In this document: positions 44,497 through 53,016 of the stretch, one piece after another
How the letters are laid out: each line of letters begins with the position of its first letter
Numbering within the stretch: the stretch's first letter is position 1
NCBI GenBank assembly: GCA_035430165.1
Contig: DAOMGE010000001.1
Location: 62,001-126,000, forward strand
Length of the DNA stretch: 64,000 nucleotides
Source: UBA7239 sp035430165
GTDB taxonomy: Bacteria; Pseudomonadota; Gammaproteobacteria; Pseudomonadales; UBA7239
Direction of reading: 5' to 3'
Made by a program: the position numbers and the translations under genes
Notes under the pieces: generated by a model
What the model was told of the DNA's origin: nothing
Database searches by the model: none
What the model saw: the letters and a program-made list of their open reading frames with translations, nothing else

Positions 44497-45558
44497 TTAC
44501 ATCACCTCGGTGAATACCATTGCCAGTGAATAGGCCTCCTCACCGGTCGAACAACCGACTACCCATGCCCGTAATTTGTCACCGCCGCACCGGCGTGCCA
44601 GCAACTCGGGCAACACGACAGCCGCCAGATGTTCCCAGACCGCTGCATCACGGAAAAAACTGGTGACACCGATCAGCAATTCATTGAACAGCAGATCAAT
44701 TTCCTGTGGATTGCGGATAAGGAATTCCTGGTAGGCCGCCAGCGAAACGAGGCCGTGGATAGCCATGCGCCGTTCAATGCGACGATGTAATGTGCTGGGT
44801 TTATACAAGGAAAAATCATGTCGCGTGCGTTGCTGCAACAGCGCAATAATTGGCGTCAGCGTCGAGGATACAGTAGCGACTTGCCAATCTCCCGCAGTGG
44901 CAACAACCGGATCTGGCGCCTGCAAACCATCTTGTCCCGTTAAAACATCCTGTTTCTTTAAAACACAGGACAAGATGCGAGCCGGCAATGCTTCTGGCCG
45001 GGCGACAATATCAGCACAACCGGCGGCCATCGCACTTTTCGGCATCGAATCAAACTGTGCCGAGTCCGGTTCCTGCACGGCGGTCAATCCGCCTACGGCC
45101 TTGATTGCCTCCATCCCCAGTGTGCCGTCCGACCCCATACCCGACAGCACCACCGCAATGGCGCGCTCGCCCTGCGCACTGGCCAGCGATGAAAACAACA
45201 CGTTGATCGGCAATCGCATACCGCGCGGTTCAGTCGGTTTCACCAGCTTTAGTGCACCATTAACCACGCTGAGCTCGGCATTCGGCGGTATCACATAGAT
45301 ACAATCCGGTTGGATGGGCATGCCCTGTACCGCTTCGTAAACCGTCATAGTGGTGATGCGTTGTAGCAATTCGGGCAACAGGGCTTTCTGTGTGGGATCC
45401 AGGTGTTGCACCACGATATAGGCCAACCCGCTGTCAGGCGGCGTACTCCCCAAAAACAGCTCCAGCGCTTCCAGTCCACCGGCAGACGCACCGATACCGA
45501 CAATGCGTGTCGCCATTACCGGCAACGATTGATCCCCGATGACAGGGTTGATGGCCAC
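44497..45558 (-). CDS. CheB-CheR fusion, N-terminal part ending at a premature TAA
   Basis: A 353-residue product beginning at GTG (an ATG at 45516 is an alternative). It has a complete CheB-like methylesterase domain (GIGASAGGLEAL, VVQHLDPTQK, LSGMGSDGT) and the start of a CheR methyltransferase (LHRRIERRMAIHGL, ELLIGVTSFFRD, WVVGCSTGEEAYSLAMVF). It stops at TEVM-TAA. The next codons AAG CTG CCA continue the CheR fold in the same frame. In relatives CheB-CheR-PAS fusions form one polypeptide with a sensor role, not chemotaxis receptor modification. Confidence 0.85.
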   Translation of the reverse strand: MAINPVIGDQSLPVMATRIVGIGASAGGLEALELFLGSTPPDSGLAYIVVQHLDPTQKALLPELLQRITTMTVYEAVQGMPIQPDCIYVIPPNAELSVVNGALKLVKPTEPRGMRLPINVLFSSLASAQGERAIAVVLSGMGSDGTLGMEAIKAVGGLTAVQEPDSAQFDSMPKSAMAAGCADIVARPEALPARILSCVLKKQDVLTGQDGLQAPDPVVATAGDWQVATVSSTLTPIIALLQQRTRHDFSLYKPSTLHRRIERRMAIHGLVSLAAYQEFLIRNPQEIDLLFNELLIGVTSFFRDAAVWEHLAAVVLPELLARRCGGDKLRAWVVGCSTGEEAYSLAMVFTEVM

Positions 45559-45567
45559 AAGCAGCGA

Positions 45568-46182
45568 TCAGGCGGCCGACGAGTTTACAGTCGCGCCAGC
45601 AATGTCTACCACAACCATCAAGATGGATTCGCGACCCGGAAAGGCGCTGGCAGTAATGTGCAACAAGGATGTGACTCCAGCATTTGCATTCACAACGCAG
45701 GAAATGGTCGTATCGCTATCACGCAATTTCTGCAACAGGGCTGACAGTAGCGGCCTGCTCGCTGGCAACAGCAAACTGTCGACAGCACAACCTTCCAGTT
45801 TGTAACGCCCCGAACCCAACAGGCGGGCGCCTGCCAGATTGCTCTCGATAATGTAGCCATCAAGACTAACAACCAGATACCCGAACGGTGCAAAATCGTA
45901 GAGCGCCCTGAAGTGTGCCAGATCCGTGGCAACCTCATGCTCATTCGCTTCGAGTTGCGCGCGCTGTAAATCCAGTTCGACCTGATGCGTCTGTAATTCA
46001 TGCAACAGCTTGATAGCATCTGCAGCAGTATCAGGCGATATCGCCAACTGGTGAAGCAACGCCAGCGCATCGGGCCCCAGCGCGCACCCATGAGGCGGAG
46101 CTGTACCCTGCTTAAGCCTGGTTTCCGCTTCGGCACGCAACTGCGTGTGATCTATCTTTTTCAGCGTTACCGGTCCGGACAT
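45568..46182 (-). CDS. PAS-domain protein upstream of CheB-CheR
   Basis: A 204-residue soluble protein. The N-terminal helices (residues ~40-85: LHELQTHQVELDLQRAQLE) form a coiled coil, followed by a PAS domain (~90-190; YDFAPFGYLVVSLDGYIIESNLAGARLLG). It ends with no output domain. The stop lies 9 bp before the CheB-CheR GTG, so they are one unit, and such PAS proteins are regular partners of CheB-CheR-PAS fusions. It probably acts as a sensory input. An inverted repeat GGTTGAA-T-TTCAACC lies 19 bp upstream of its ATG. Confidence 0.8.
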   Translation of the reverse strand: MSGPVTLKKIDHTQLRAEAETRLKQGTAPPHGCALGPDALALLHQLAISPDTAADAIKLLHELQTHQVELDLQRAQLEANEHEVATDLAHFRALYDFAPFGYLVVSLDGYIIESNLAGARLLGSGRYKLEGCAVDSLLLPASRPLLSALLQKLRDSDTTISCVVNANAGVTSLLHITASAFPGRESILMVVVDIAGATVNSSAA

Positions 46183-46529
46183 TCAGCTCTCCGTCAACTC
46201 AGGTTGAATTTCAACCCATGCTAGCGCAAGCAACCGGCAAAAAGTGAAAAATATCGTTTTCAAAGCAAAGGGTGTCAGAGACCGTTGATAATCACTCTCA
46301 ATCACCGGCTTTACGCCAAATAGATTTTGCAACTTGTTGGCGTCATGATTTTCTCACTGAAAATTTTGTTGGATCTGGAGACAGGAAAAGGTGCCGGTGC
46401 CGGGAGGAATTTAAAAATGTACCGCCTGATTAAAAAATAATCCCTCCGGCACCTTTTCCCCGCGTTGCGTTGGCGGAGCTATTCGCTATCCTAGCCATCC
46501 CTTGCTTGCCGATCATGCGGAGCGCACCC
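46183..46529. other. Intergenic region between the PAS gene and gcvH
   Basis: 347 bp without a large gene. It holds a GGTTGAA/TTCAACC palindrome at 46202-46216, an AT-rich middle and a 14-bp-arm hairpin at 46384-46459 described separately. The only small frame with a good ribosome site is the seven-codon one within that hairpin. I see no tRNA or riboswitch. Confidence 0.6.
46384..46459 (+). promoter_or_regulatory. Hairpin leader with possible seven-codon ORF upstream of gcvH
   Basis: Perfect 14-bp arms GGAAAAGGTGCCGG and CCGGCACCTTTTCC (46384-46397 and 46446-46459). In the loop a strong ribosome site GGGAGGA (46402-46408) precedes ATG at 46417 of a short ORF encoding MYRLIKK, ending TAA at 46440. 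CCCTCC at 46442-46447 can also pair with the ribosome site. A leader peptide or attenuator for gcvH is possible; it may equally be a stable 5' structure only. Confidence 0.45.
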
Positions 46530-46928
46530 ATGCAAACACCTGATGACATCAAATACCTTGCCAGCCACCAGTGGGGTCGTCTGGAAGCCGATGGCACGGT
46601 GACGGTTGGTATCACGGATTATGCACAGGATCAGCTGGGTGATGTCGTGTTTGTGGACTTGCCCGCTGTCGGCACCCAACTGACGCAAAAAGGCGAGGCC
46701 GGGGTGATCGAGTCGGTCAAGACCGCCTCTGACCTGTTTGCGCCCGTCTCGGGCAAGGTCATTGCCATCAATCCCAAACTGGAAGAAACACCGGAAATCG
46801 TCAACGATTCCCCTTATGCACAGGGCTGGCTATTCAAGGTGGAACCGGACAATGCCGCCAGTGAATGGCACGACTTGCTGGATGCCGCCGGTTACCAGCA
46901 AGCCGTGGCCGCCGAGCAGGATGATTGA
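46530..46928 (+). CDS. gcvH: Glycine cleavage system H protein
   Basis: Lipoyl carrier of the glycine cleavage complex, shuttling the aminomethyl group from P to T protein. 132 residues. The lipoylated Lys is Lys64 in GVIESVKTASD. YLASHQWGRLEADGTVTVGIT and DVVFVDLPAVG are canonical. The ATG at 46530 has GGAG upstream; the frame extends earlier without similarity. gcvT and gcvP are not in the window, so this is a detached subunit gene. Leader structure noted upstream. Confidence 0.95.
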   Translation: MQTPDDIKYLASHQWGRLEADGTVTVGITDYAQDQLGDVVFVDLPAVGTQLTQKGEAGVIESVKTASDLFAPVSGKVIAINPKLEETPEIVNDSPYAQGWLFKVEPDNAASEWHDLLDAAGYQQAVAAEQDD

Positions 46929-47051
46929 GGTATACCGCACCGATCTCGACCCGGAAAGTACGGATAGTGAAAATCGCAGCGGAACCAAGTCGCTGATTCA
47001 CCCTCAAAGCTCGCAGTGATAGACTTCTTTCCCCCCGGAGGAAAAGACTGT

Positions 47052-47906
47052 ATGACCAAGACACTGATCCCAGCCCACGTACTGGCGCCCAGCATGGGAC
47101 TCGCCAGCTACTCGCAGGCGATCAACAGCATCGCCATCCTGACAGCAGAGGAAGAGCGCAAACTCGCAGAAGACCTGTACTACCGCGAAGACCTCGACGC
47201 TGCGCGTCAGCTGGTCCTGTCTCACCTGCGTTTTGTCATGCACATTGCCCGCAGTTACAGCGGTTACGGCCTGCCACAAGCCGATCTGGTACAGGAAGGC
47301 AATATCGGCCTGATGAAAGCGGTCAAACGTTTCAACCCTGAAAAGGGTGTACGCCTGATCTCGTTTGCCGTCCACTGGATCAAGGCCGAAATCCACGAGT
47401 ACATCCTGCGCAACTGGCGCATCGTCAAGATCGCCACCACCAAGGCCCAGCGCAAGCTGTTCTTTAACCTGCGCAGCGCCAAGAAAAGCCTCGCGTGGCT
47501 TTCAAACGATGAAGCCCACGCCGTAGCCAGAGACCTGGGTGTCAATGTCAGCGACGTGCGCGAAATGGAAGGCCGGCTCGCCAACTACGACGCCTCGTTC
47601 GATGCCAGCCCGGACGACGATGACGACCAGGCATTCGTCGTGCCTGCCAGCTATCTGGAAGCGGAGGACAGCGATCCATCCATGCAACTGGAAAATGAAA
47701 ACTGGGAAGACGTCAGCACCCGCCAGCTGACCCACGCCATGCGCGATCTGGATGAACGCAGCCGCGACATCCTGCAAAAACGCTGGCTGAATGACGACAA
47801 GGCGACATTGCATGACCTGGCTGCCGAGTACAACGTATCCGCCGAACGCATTCGCCAGCTGGAACAGAGTGCCATGAAAAAACTGCGGCTGGCGATGGAT
47901 CTGTAA
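47052..47906 (+). CDS. rpoH: Heat-shock sigma factor RpoH (sigma-32)
   Basis: Directs RNA polymerase to heat-shock promoters. 284 residues. The RpoH box reads QRKLFFNLR. Region 2 includes HLRFVMHIARSYSGYGLPQADLVQEGNIGLMKAVKRF (in parts) and region 4 includes HDLAAEYNVSAERIRQLEQSAMKKL. The start MTKTLIPAH at 47052 has GGAGGA upstream; the frame is open 12 codons earlier. ftsX, its usual neighbour, is absent. An inverted repeat lies after the gene. Confidence 0.97.
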   Translation: MTKTLIPAHVLAPSMGLASYSQAINSIAILTAEEERKLAEDLYYREDLDAARQLVLSHLRFVMHIARSYSGYGLPQADLVQEGNIGLMKAVKRFNPEKGVRLISFAVHWIKAEIHEYILRNWRIVKIATTKAQRKLFFNLRSAKKSLAWLSNDEAHAVARDLGVNVSDVREMEGRLANYDASFDASPDDDDDQAFVVPASYLEAEDSDPSMQLENENWEDVSTRQLTHAMRDLDERSRDILQKRWLNDDKATLHDLAAEYNVSAERIRQLEQSAMKKLRLAMDL

Positions 47907-47925
47907 ACCCACTGCCCGACCTGAA

Positions 47926-47968
47926 CCCGTTATGGCCCCGCGACAAACCGTGGCAGCGCCATAACGGG
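47926..47968. repeat. Inverted repeat after rpoH, related to one at 58866
   Basis: Perfect 11-bp arms CCCGTTATGGC and GCCATAACGGG around a 21-bp centre containing CGACAAACCGT. No T-tract follows. The centre and the arm core CCGTTA are shared with the element at 58866-58899. Confidence 0.65.
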
Positions 47969-48036
47969 AAACTTGCCAAGACCGGCTTTCTCTCTGACAA
48001 TCGCCCGCCTCAGCCGTAAAACGGATATACACTTTT

Positions 48037-49320
48037 TTGGACGATCTCAGTACCAGCGCCCTCTTTATCATCCTGGGCTGCCTTATCTTCGGTTCCGCCT
48101 TCTTCTCCAGTGCAGAAACTGGTCTGGTATCGCTCAACCGTTACAAACTGCGCCACCTCATCAAACGCAACCATCGCGGTGCGCGGCTGGCCAACTCCCT
48201 GCTGGAAAGGCCTGATCGCTTCTTCGGTATTGTGCTGCTCGGCAACACCTTCCTGAACATTGCCTCCGGCACGGTGGCCTCCATTCTCGCCATCCGCCTG
48301 TACGGTGAAGACAGCCTCGCCATTGCTACCTTTGTACTGACACTGGCTGTGCTGATTTTCGCGGAGGTGACGCCGAAAACCATCGCCGCCCTGCATCCCG
48401 AGCGTGTTGCCTTTCCTGCCAGCTACGTGCTGGTACCCTTACTGAAAGTCCTGTATCCCCTGGTCTGGATCACCAACCAGGCATCCAACGGCCTGCTGGC
48501 GCTGTTCCGCATCAACGCACAACACAACCACAACGACCAGCTGACACCGGAAGAATTGCGCACGGTGGTGCATGAATCCGGCAAGATGATTTCACCTCGC
48601 TACCGGGGCATGCTGCTCAATATTCTTGACCTCGGCAAAATGACCGTGCAGGACATCATGGTGCCGCGCACACAGGTCAGCGGCATCGATATTGATCGCA
48701 GCGATGCAGAAGTCATGCAGCTCCTGCAAAACACTGACTACACACGCATCCCGGTTTACCAGGGGGAAATCAACAACGTGCTCGGCATCCTGCACATGCG
48801 CCGCATCGGCAAACTGGTGGATGACGAATCACGTGAACGCGATGTGCGCGAATTCATCATGGAAAACATGCGCGAGCCATACTTTGTACCGGAAACCACA
48901 CCGCTCAATGTGCAACTGGTCAATTTCCAGAAAGAAAAACGCCGCATTGCCCTTGTCGTTGACGAGTATGGCGATGTGCAGGGCGTGGTGACACTGGAAG
49001 ATATCCTGGAACAGATCGTTGGCGAATTCACCACCAACCTCGGTGAAAGCAGCAGCGAGTACGAAAAACTGGCTGACGGCAGATACCGTATCGATTGCAG
49101 CCTGAATATCCGTGACATCAACCGCCACCTGGAATGGCACCTGCCGATCAAGGCCAACAGCGCACGCACATTGAACGGTTTGTTTGTGGATCACCTCGGC
49201 GCAATCCCGGCCAGCAATGTCTGCTTTATTATCGGCAATTATTATTTTGAAACCGAAACGATCGCTGATAACAAGATCCAGAGTGTTATCGCGTTTGAAA
49301 AGGCATCCCTGCCTGATTAA
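48037..49320 (+). CDS. CNNM/CBS-domain transporter (CorB/YfjD-like)
   Basis: A 427-residue membrane protein: CNNM domain (about residues 1-190, with SSAETGLVSLNRYKLRHL and EVTPKTIAALHPER), tandem CBS domains (~200-330, MVPRTQVSGIDID, TRIPVYQGEINNVLGILHMR) and a C-terminal CorC_HlyC domain (~345-427). Members are implicated in Mg2+ transport or tolerance to divalent cations. It begins with TTG at 48037; no better start is seen. It is the only gene on its strand here. Confidence 0.87.
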   Translation: MDDLSTSALFIILGCLIFGSAFFSSAETGLVSLNRYKLRHLIKRNHRGARLANSLLERPDRFFGIVLLGNTFLNIASGTVASILAIRLYGEDSLAIATFVLTLAVLIFAEVTPKTIAALHPERVAFPASYVLVPLLKVLYPLVWITNQASNGLLALFRINAQHNHNDQLTPEELRTVVHESGKMISPRYRGMLLNILDLGKMTVQDIMVPRTQVSGIDIDRSDAEVMQLLQNTDYTRIPVYQGEINNVLGILHMRRIGKLVDDESRERDVREFIMENMREPYFVPETTPLNVQLVNFQKEKRRIALVVDEYGDVQGVVTLEDILEQIVGEFTTNLGESSSEYEKLADGRYRIDCSLNIRDINRHLEWHLPIKANSARTLNGLFVDHLGAIPASNVCFIIGNYYFETETIADNKIQSVIAFEKASLPD

Positions 49321-49346
49321 GTTTTTTCCGGATTAACGAGATCCTG

Positions 49347-50861
49347 TCAACTCAGGAACAACTGGTAAGCTTCATTACCGGTTTCTTCTTTCCACGGATA
49401 ATTCAGGCTGTCGAGATAGGCCTGCAGCTGTCTGAGTTCTCCATCCGGCACCTGCAAACCCGCCAGGACGCGACCGTACGCTGCACCGTGGTTGCGGTAA
49501 TGGAAGAGCGAGATATTCCAGCGCTGGCCCAGGCCTGTCAGGAACTGCATCAATGCACCCGGCCGCTCGGGAAATTCAAACCGGAAAATATGCTCGTCCG
49601 TAATCCCGGGCGCACGACCGCCTACCAGATGCCGGATATGTAACTTCGCCATCTCGTTATCCGTCATGTCCAGTACCGGATATCCCTTGTTTTGCAGCAG
49701 ATTGACGAGGCCTTCCCGATCCTGGCCCCCTGCAGCAATCTGCACGCCAACAAAAATATGCGCATCACGCTGGTCGGCATAGCGGTAATTGAATTCGGTG
49801 ATATTGCGCTTGCCCAGTGTCTCGCAAAACAGTTTGAAACTGCCGGGCCGTTCCGGAATGGTGACAGCCAGCACGGCCTCGCGTTTTTCGCCGGTTTCCG
49901 TGCGTTCGGAAATATAACGCAGCCGGTCAAAATTGATATTGGCGCCGCTATCAATCGCCACCACGTTTTCACCGCGCAGTTTGTTTTCCTGCAGGTATTT
50001 TTTCAGGCCAGCCAGTGCCAGCGCGCCAGAGGGTTCGGCAATGGAACGTGTGTCTTCAAAAATATCCTTGATCGCCGCACAGATTTCATCGGTCGTGACC
50101 GTGATTACACCATCAATGGTTTTGCGCAACACACGAAACGTTTCCTCACCGATTTGCGCAACCGCTGTGCCATCGGCAAACAAACCCACCTGGGATAAAC
50201 GCACACGTTTTTTCTTCTGCATGGCAGCTGCCAGACACGCAGCGTCTTCTGATTCGACGGCAAACACTTTCACATCGGGCCGCACATATTTGATATACGC
50301 GGCGACACCGGCACACAAACCGCCACCGCCCACCGGCACAAATACCGCGTGCAGGTTATCGGGATGCTGGCGCAGGATTTCCATACCGACCGTGCCCTGG
50401 CCCGCGATCACATCCGGATCGTCGTACGGGTGCACGTAGGTCATGCCTTTTTCTTTTACCAGCAATTGCGCATGCGCCGACGCTTCATCGTAAGTATCGC
50501 CTTGCAATACAACTTTCGCACCGCGTGATTTGACCGCATCAACCTTGATTTGCGGTGTGGTGCGCGGCATCACAATTGTCGCCTTCACGCCCATGCGTTG
50601 CGCGGCCAGTGCAAGACCCTGTGCATGGTTGCCGGCTGATGCCGCAATCACGCCACGATCCAGTGCCTCTTGCGGCAACTGGCACATCTTGTTGTAGGCA
50701 CCGCGCAACTTGAATGAAAAAACCGGCTGCAAGTCTTCGCGCTTCAGTAGCACAGCGTTGCCGACACGCGATGACAACAACGGCATCGCATCGAGCGGGG
50801 TTTCCTGCGCAACATCGTAGACGCGTGCATTCAGGATACGTTTGATATAGGTGTGCGGCAT
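49347..50861 (-). CDS. ilvA: Threonine dehydratase, biosynthetic
   Basis: Deaminates threonine to 2-oxobutyrate, the entry step of isoleucine synthesis. 504 residues. The PLP Lys is in FSFKLRGAYNK; the phosphate loop is VGGGGLCAG. The C-terminal regulatory part has two ACT-like domains (ERPGSFKLFCETLG and ERPGALMQFLTGLG), typical of the Ile-feedback-inhibited form. The ATG at 50861 has GGAGGA upstream. ilvD, of the same pathway, lies 2.2 kb away on the other strand. Confidence 0.96.
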   Translation of the reverse strand: MPHTYIKRILNARVYDVAQETPLDAMPLLSSRVGNAVLLKREDLQPVFSFKLRGAYNKMCQLPQEALDRGVIAASAGNHAQGLALAAQRMGVKATIVMPRTTPQIKVDAVKSRGAKVVLQGDTYDEASAHAQLLVKEKGMTYVHPYDDPDVIAGQGTVGMEILRQHPDNLHAVFVPVGGGGLCAGVAAYIKYVRPDVKVFAVESEDAACLAAAMQKKKRVRLSQVGLFADGTAVAQIGEETFRVLRKTIDGVITVTTDEICAAIKDIFEDTRSIAEPSGALALAGLKKYLQENKLRGENVVAIDSGANINFDRLRYISERTETGEKREAVLAVTIPERPGSFKLFCETLGKRNITEFNYRYADQRDAHIFVGVQIAAGGQDREGLVNLLQNKGYPVLDMTDNEMAKLHIRHLVGGRAPGITDEHIFRFEFPERPGALMQFLTGLGQRWNISLFHYRNHGAAYGRVLAGLQVPDGELRQLQAYLDSLNYPWKEETGNEAYQLFLS

Positions 50862-50930
50862 GGGATCCTCCAGTCGCGCCATGGTAGCGACTGGCTGGCA
50901 GTGAATCCACTGCCACGAAAAACACAGCCA

Positions 50931-51467
50931 TTACAGCGGTGCAATATCCTCGACGTGCAGGGAAAACACACCGCGTTGTCGATCCTGGAAATAATGATGC
51001 AGGGTGCGCCACATGGTGCGAAACGCCAGTTCCTTCCAGGGAATCTCGGCTTCAGTGAACAATTTCACTTCCAGCGATTCCTGCGTGTGCGACGCAAACA
51101 CCGGCTCCCTGAGCTCCGCCAGATACATCATGTAAACCTGGCCGATATACGGCAGATTGAACATGCAGTACAAATCACCCATCACAACATGGGCGCCTGC
51201 TTCCTCGACTGTCTCGCGCGCAGCACCTGCCGCCACTGTTTCACCCAGCTCCAGAAAACCGGCAGGCAAGGTCCAGAAACCGAGGCGCGGCTCGATGGCA
51301 CGCTTGCACAGCAACACCTGCTCGCCATAAAACGGCAAGCAACCGGTAATGATGCGCGGGTTTTGATAATGGATTGCCCCACAGCTGGCACAAACGTGTC
51401 GCTCACGATTATCCCCTGCAGGTATCAGGAGATGCACTGCACTGCCGCAGTCCGGACAAAATTTCAT
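50931..51467 (-). CDS. Nudix hydrolase with zinc ribbon
   Basis: A 178-residue hydrolase. Residues 1-30 hold a zinc ribbon (CPDCG, CASCG). The Nudix box GFLELGETVAAGAARETVEEAGA (in part) fits GX5EX7REUXEEXGU, with REtveEAG intact. This combination occurs in NudC-like NADH/RNA-cap pyrophosphatases, but the protein is shorter and has no clear NudC N-terminal domain. Substrate therefore unspecified. Start at 51467 (MKFCPDCG). It is divergent from argA. Confidence 0.87.
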   Translation of the reverse strand: MKFCPDCGSAVHLLIPAGDNRERHVCASCGAIHYQNPRIITGCLPFYGEQVLLCKRAIEPRLGFWTLPAGFLELGETVAAGAARETVEEAGAHVVMGDLYCMFNLPYIGQVYMMYLAELREPVFASHTQESLEVKLFTEAEIPWKELAFRTMWRTLHHYFQDRQRGVFSLHVEDIAPL

Positions 51468-51646
51468 GATGGTTGCCAGTGAGAATCCATGCCGACATTT
51501 TAACCCGACGGCACACCTGCTGCCCAACGACGCGAAAGCCCGTTTTTTATCAATCCATACGATACCGTGACATTCCGGTAAAACTTGCCGACAATACCGG
51601 CACGCACTTCCCCCGACACCACAGAAAACGCCACAGGAGACTGGAC

Positions 51647-52972
51647 GTGTCTAGCACACCCCTCAACATGGTGGACTGGTTCCGGCATTCCGCACCGTAC
51701 ATCCACGCCCATCGCGGCAAGACCTTTGTCCTGATGTTGCCGGGAGAAGCTGTGCTGCACGAAACCTTTGCACACACCGTGCATGACATCGCGTTGCTGA
51801 ACAGCCTCGGTGTAAAACTGGTGTTGGCCGTTGGTGCACGTGCGCAAATCGATACAGCTCTCGCCAGGGTTCACATGAAACCCGCGCTACACAAAGGCGT
51901 GCGCATCACCGATAGCACCGCCCTGCCACTGGTGGTTGAAGCTGCCAGCAGTGTACGCACACAAGTGGAAGCTTTGCTTTCTACCGGACTCGTCAATTCA
52001 CCGATGCACGGCGCACAGATTCGCGTTACCGGCGGCAATTTTGTCACTGCCAAACCGATCGGTGTGCGTGACGGCGTGGATTTCCATCACACAGGTGAAG
52101 TAAGGCGTGTGGATGCAGACGCCATCCGGTCTGCGCTGGATCACCATGCGATCGTGGTGTTGCCATGCCTCGGCTATTCTGCCAGCGGCGAAATTTTCAA
52201 CCTTGCCATTGAAAATATTGCCACACATGTCGCACAGGCACTGGATGCTGACAAGCTGATCGCGTTTATCGCCACACCGGGCTTGCTCGATAAACAAGGA
52301 CAACTGCAGCGGGAACTCAAACCGGCGCAGGCCACTGCACTGCTGAAAAAACATGCGATTGACCATGAGCTTTCCGCGCTGCGCGCCGCTGTCAATTTTA
52401 TTGATCACAGCACCGCTGAAAACCACAAGGCGCGCGCGCACCTGATCAGTTACAGCAAGAACGGCAGTCTGCTCGAGGAACTTTTCACTCGTGAAGGCAG
52501 CGGGACGTTGATTGCGCACGACAGTGCCGAACTCATTCGTGCCGCAACGCTGGATGATGTCGGCGGCATACTGGAACTGATACAACCACTGGAAGCCGAA
52601 GGCGTTCTCGTGCGTCGCTCACGTGAAGTGCTCGAAGCAGAAATCAGCAACTTCACCGTCATTGAACACGAAGGCCTGATTGCCGCCTGCAGCGCCCTGT
52701 ATACATATCCCGACAGTAAAATGGCGGAAGTCGCTTGCGTCGCCACGCATCCGCATTACCGGGGCGGTGGCCGTGCAAGCCTGTTGCTGGATCATCTGGA
52801 AAAACTGGCGAAAAAACGCGGCCTGAAAAAACTGTTTGTGCTTACCACACAAACAGCGCACTGGTTTGTCGAAAAAGGATTTGTCCATGCCAAAATTGAC
52901 CAGCTGCCCAACAAGAAACAGCAGCTGTATAACTACCAGCGCAATTCAAGAATTTTTATCAAACCCATCTAG
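51647..52972 (+). CDS. argA: N-acetylglutamate synthase
   Basis: Acetylates glutamate, the first step of arginine synthesis. 441 residues. The N-terminal amino-acid-kinase-like regulatory domain has FVLMLPGEAV and LVLAVGARAQIDTAL, and the C-terminal GNAT domain has LEAEISNFTVIEHEGLIAACSALYTY (in part), VATHPHYRGGGRASLLLDHL and KKQQLYNYQRNS. It matches E. coli ArgA from residue ~10. GTG at 51647 has AGGAGA upstream and is preferred over the frame's earlier ATG at 51473, which would overlap the divergent Nudix promoter. Confidence 0.96.
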   Translation: MSSTPLNMVDWFRHSAPYIHAHRGKTFVLMLPGEAVLHETFAHTVHDIALLNSLGVKLVLAVGARAQIDTALARVHMKPALHKGVRITDSTALPLVVEAASSVRTQVEALLSTGLVNSPMHGAQIRVTGGNFVTAKPIGVRDGVDFHHTGEVRRVDADAIRSALDHHAIVVLPCLGYSASGEIFNLAIENIATHVAQALDADKLIAFIATPGLLDKQGQLQRELKPAQATALLKKHAIDHELSALRAAVNFIDHSTAENHKARAHLISYSKNGSLLEELFTREGSGTLIAHDSAELIRAATLDDVGGILELIQPLEAEGVLVRRSREVLEAEISNFTVIEHEGLIAACSALYTYPDSKMAEVACVATHPHYRGGGRASLLLDHLEKLAKKRGLKKLFVLTTQTAHWFVEKGFVHAKIDQLPNKKQQLYNYQRNSRIFIKPI

Positions 52973-53016
52973 GTCTTTTTGCAATAACCCTGTTGTTTAC
53001 CAAGAGAATCCGAAAC

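Noticed and set aside
46290..46312. Possible Fur-like box (GATAATCACTCTCAATCAC) upstream of gcvH
   Set aside because: Only about 12 of 19 positions agree with the Fur consensus, with no iron genes nearby. Not strong enough.
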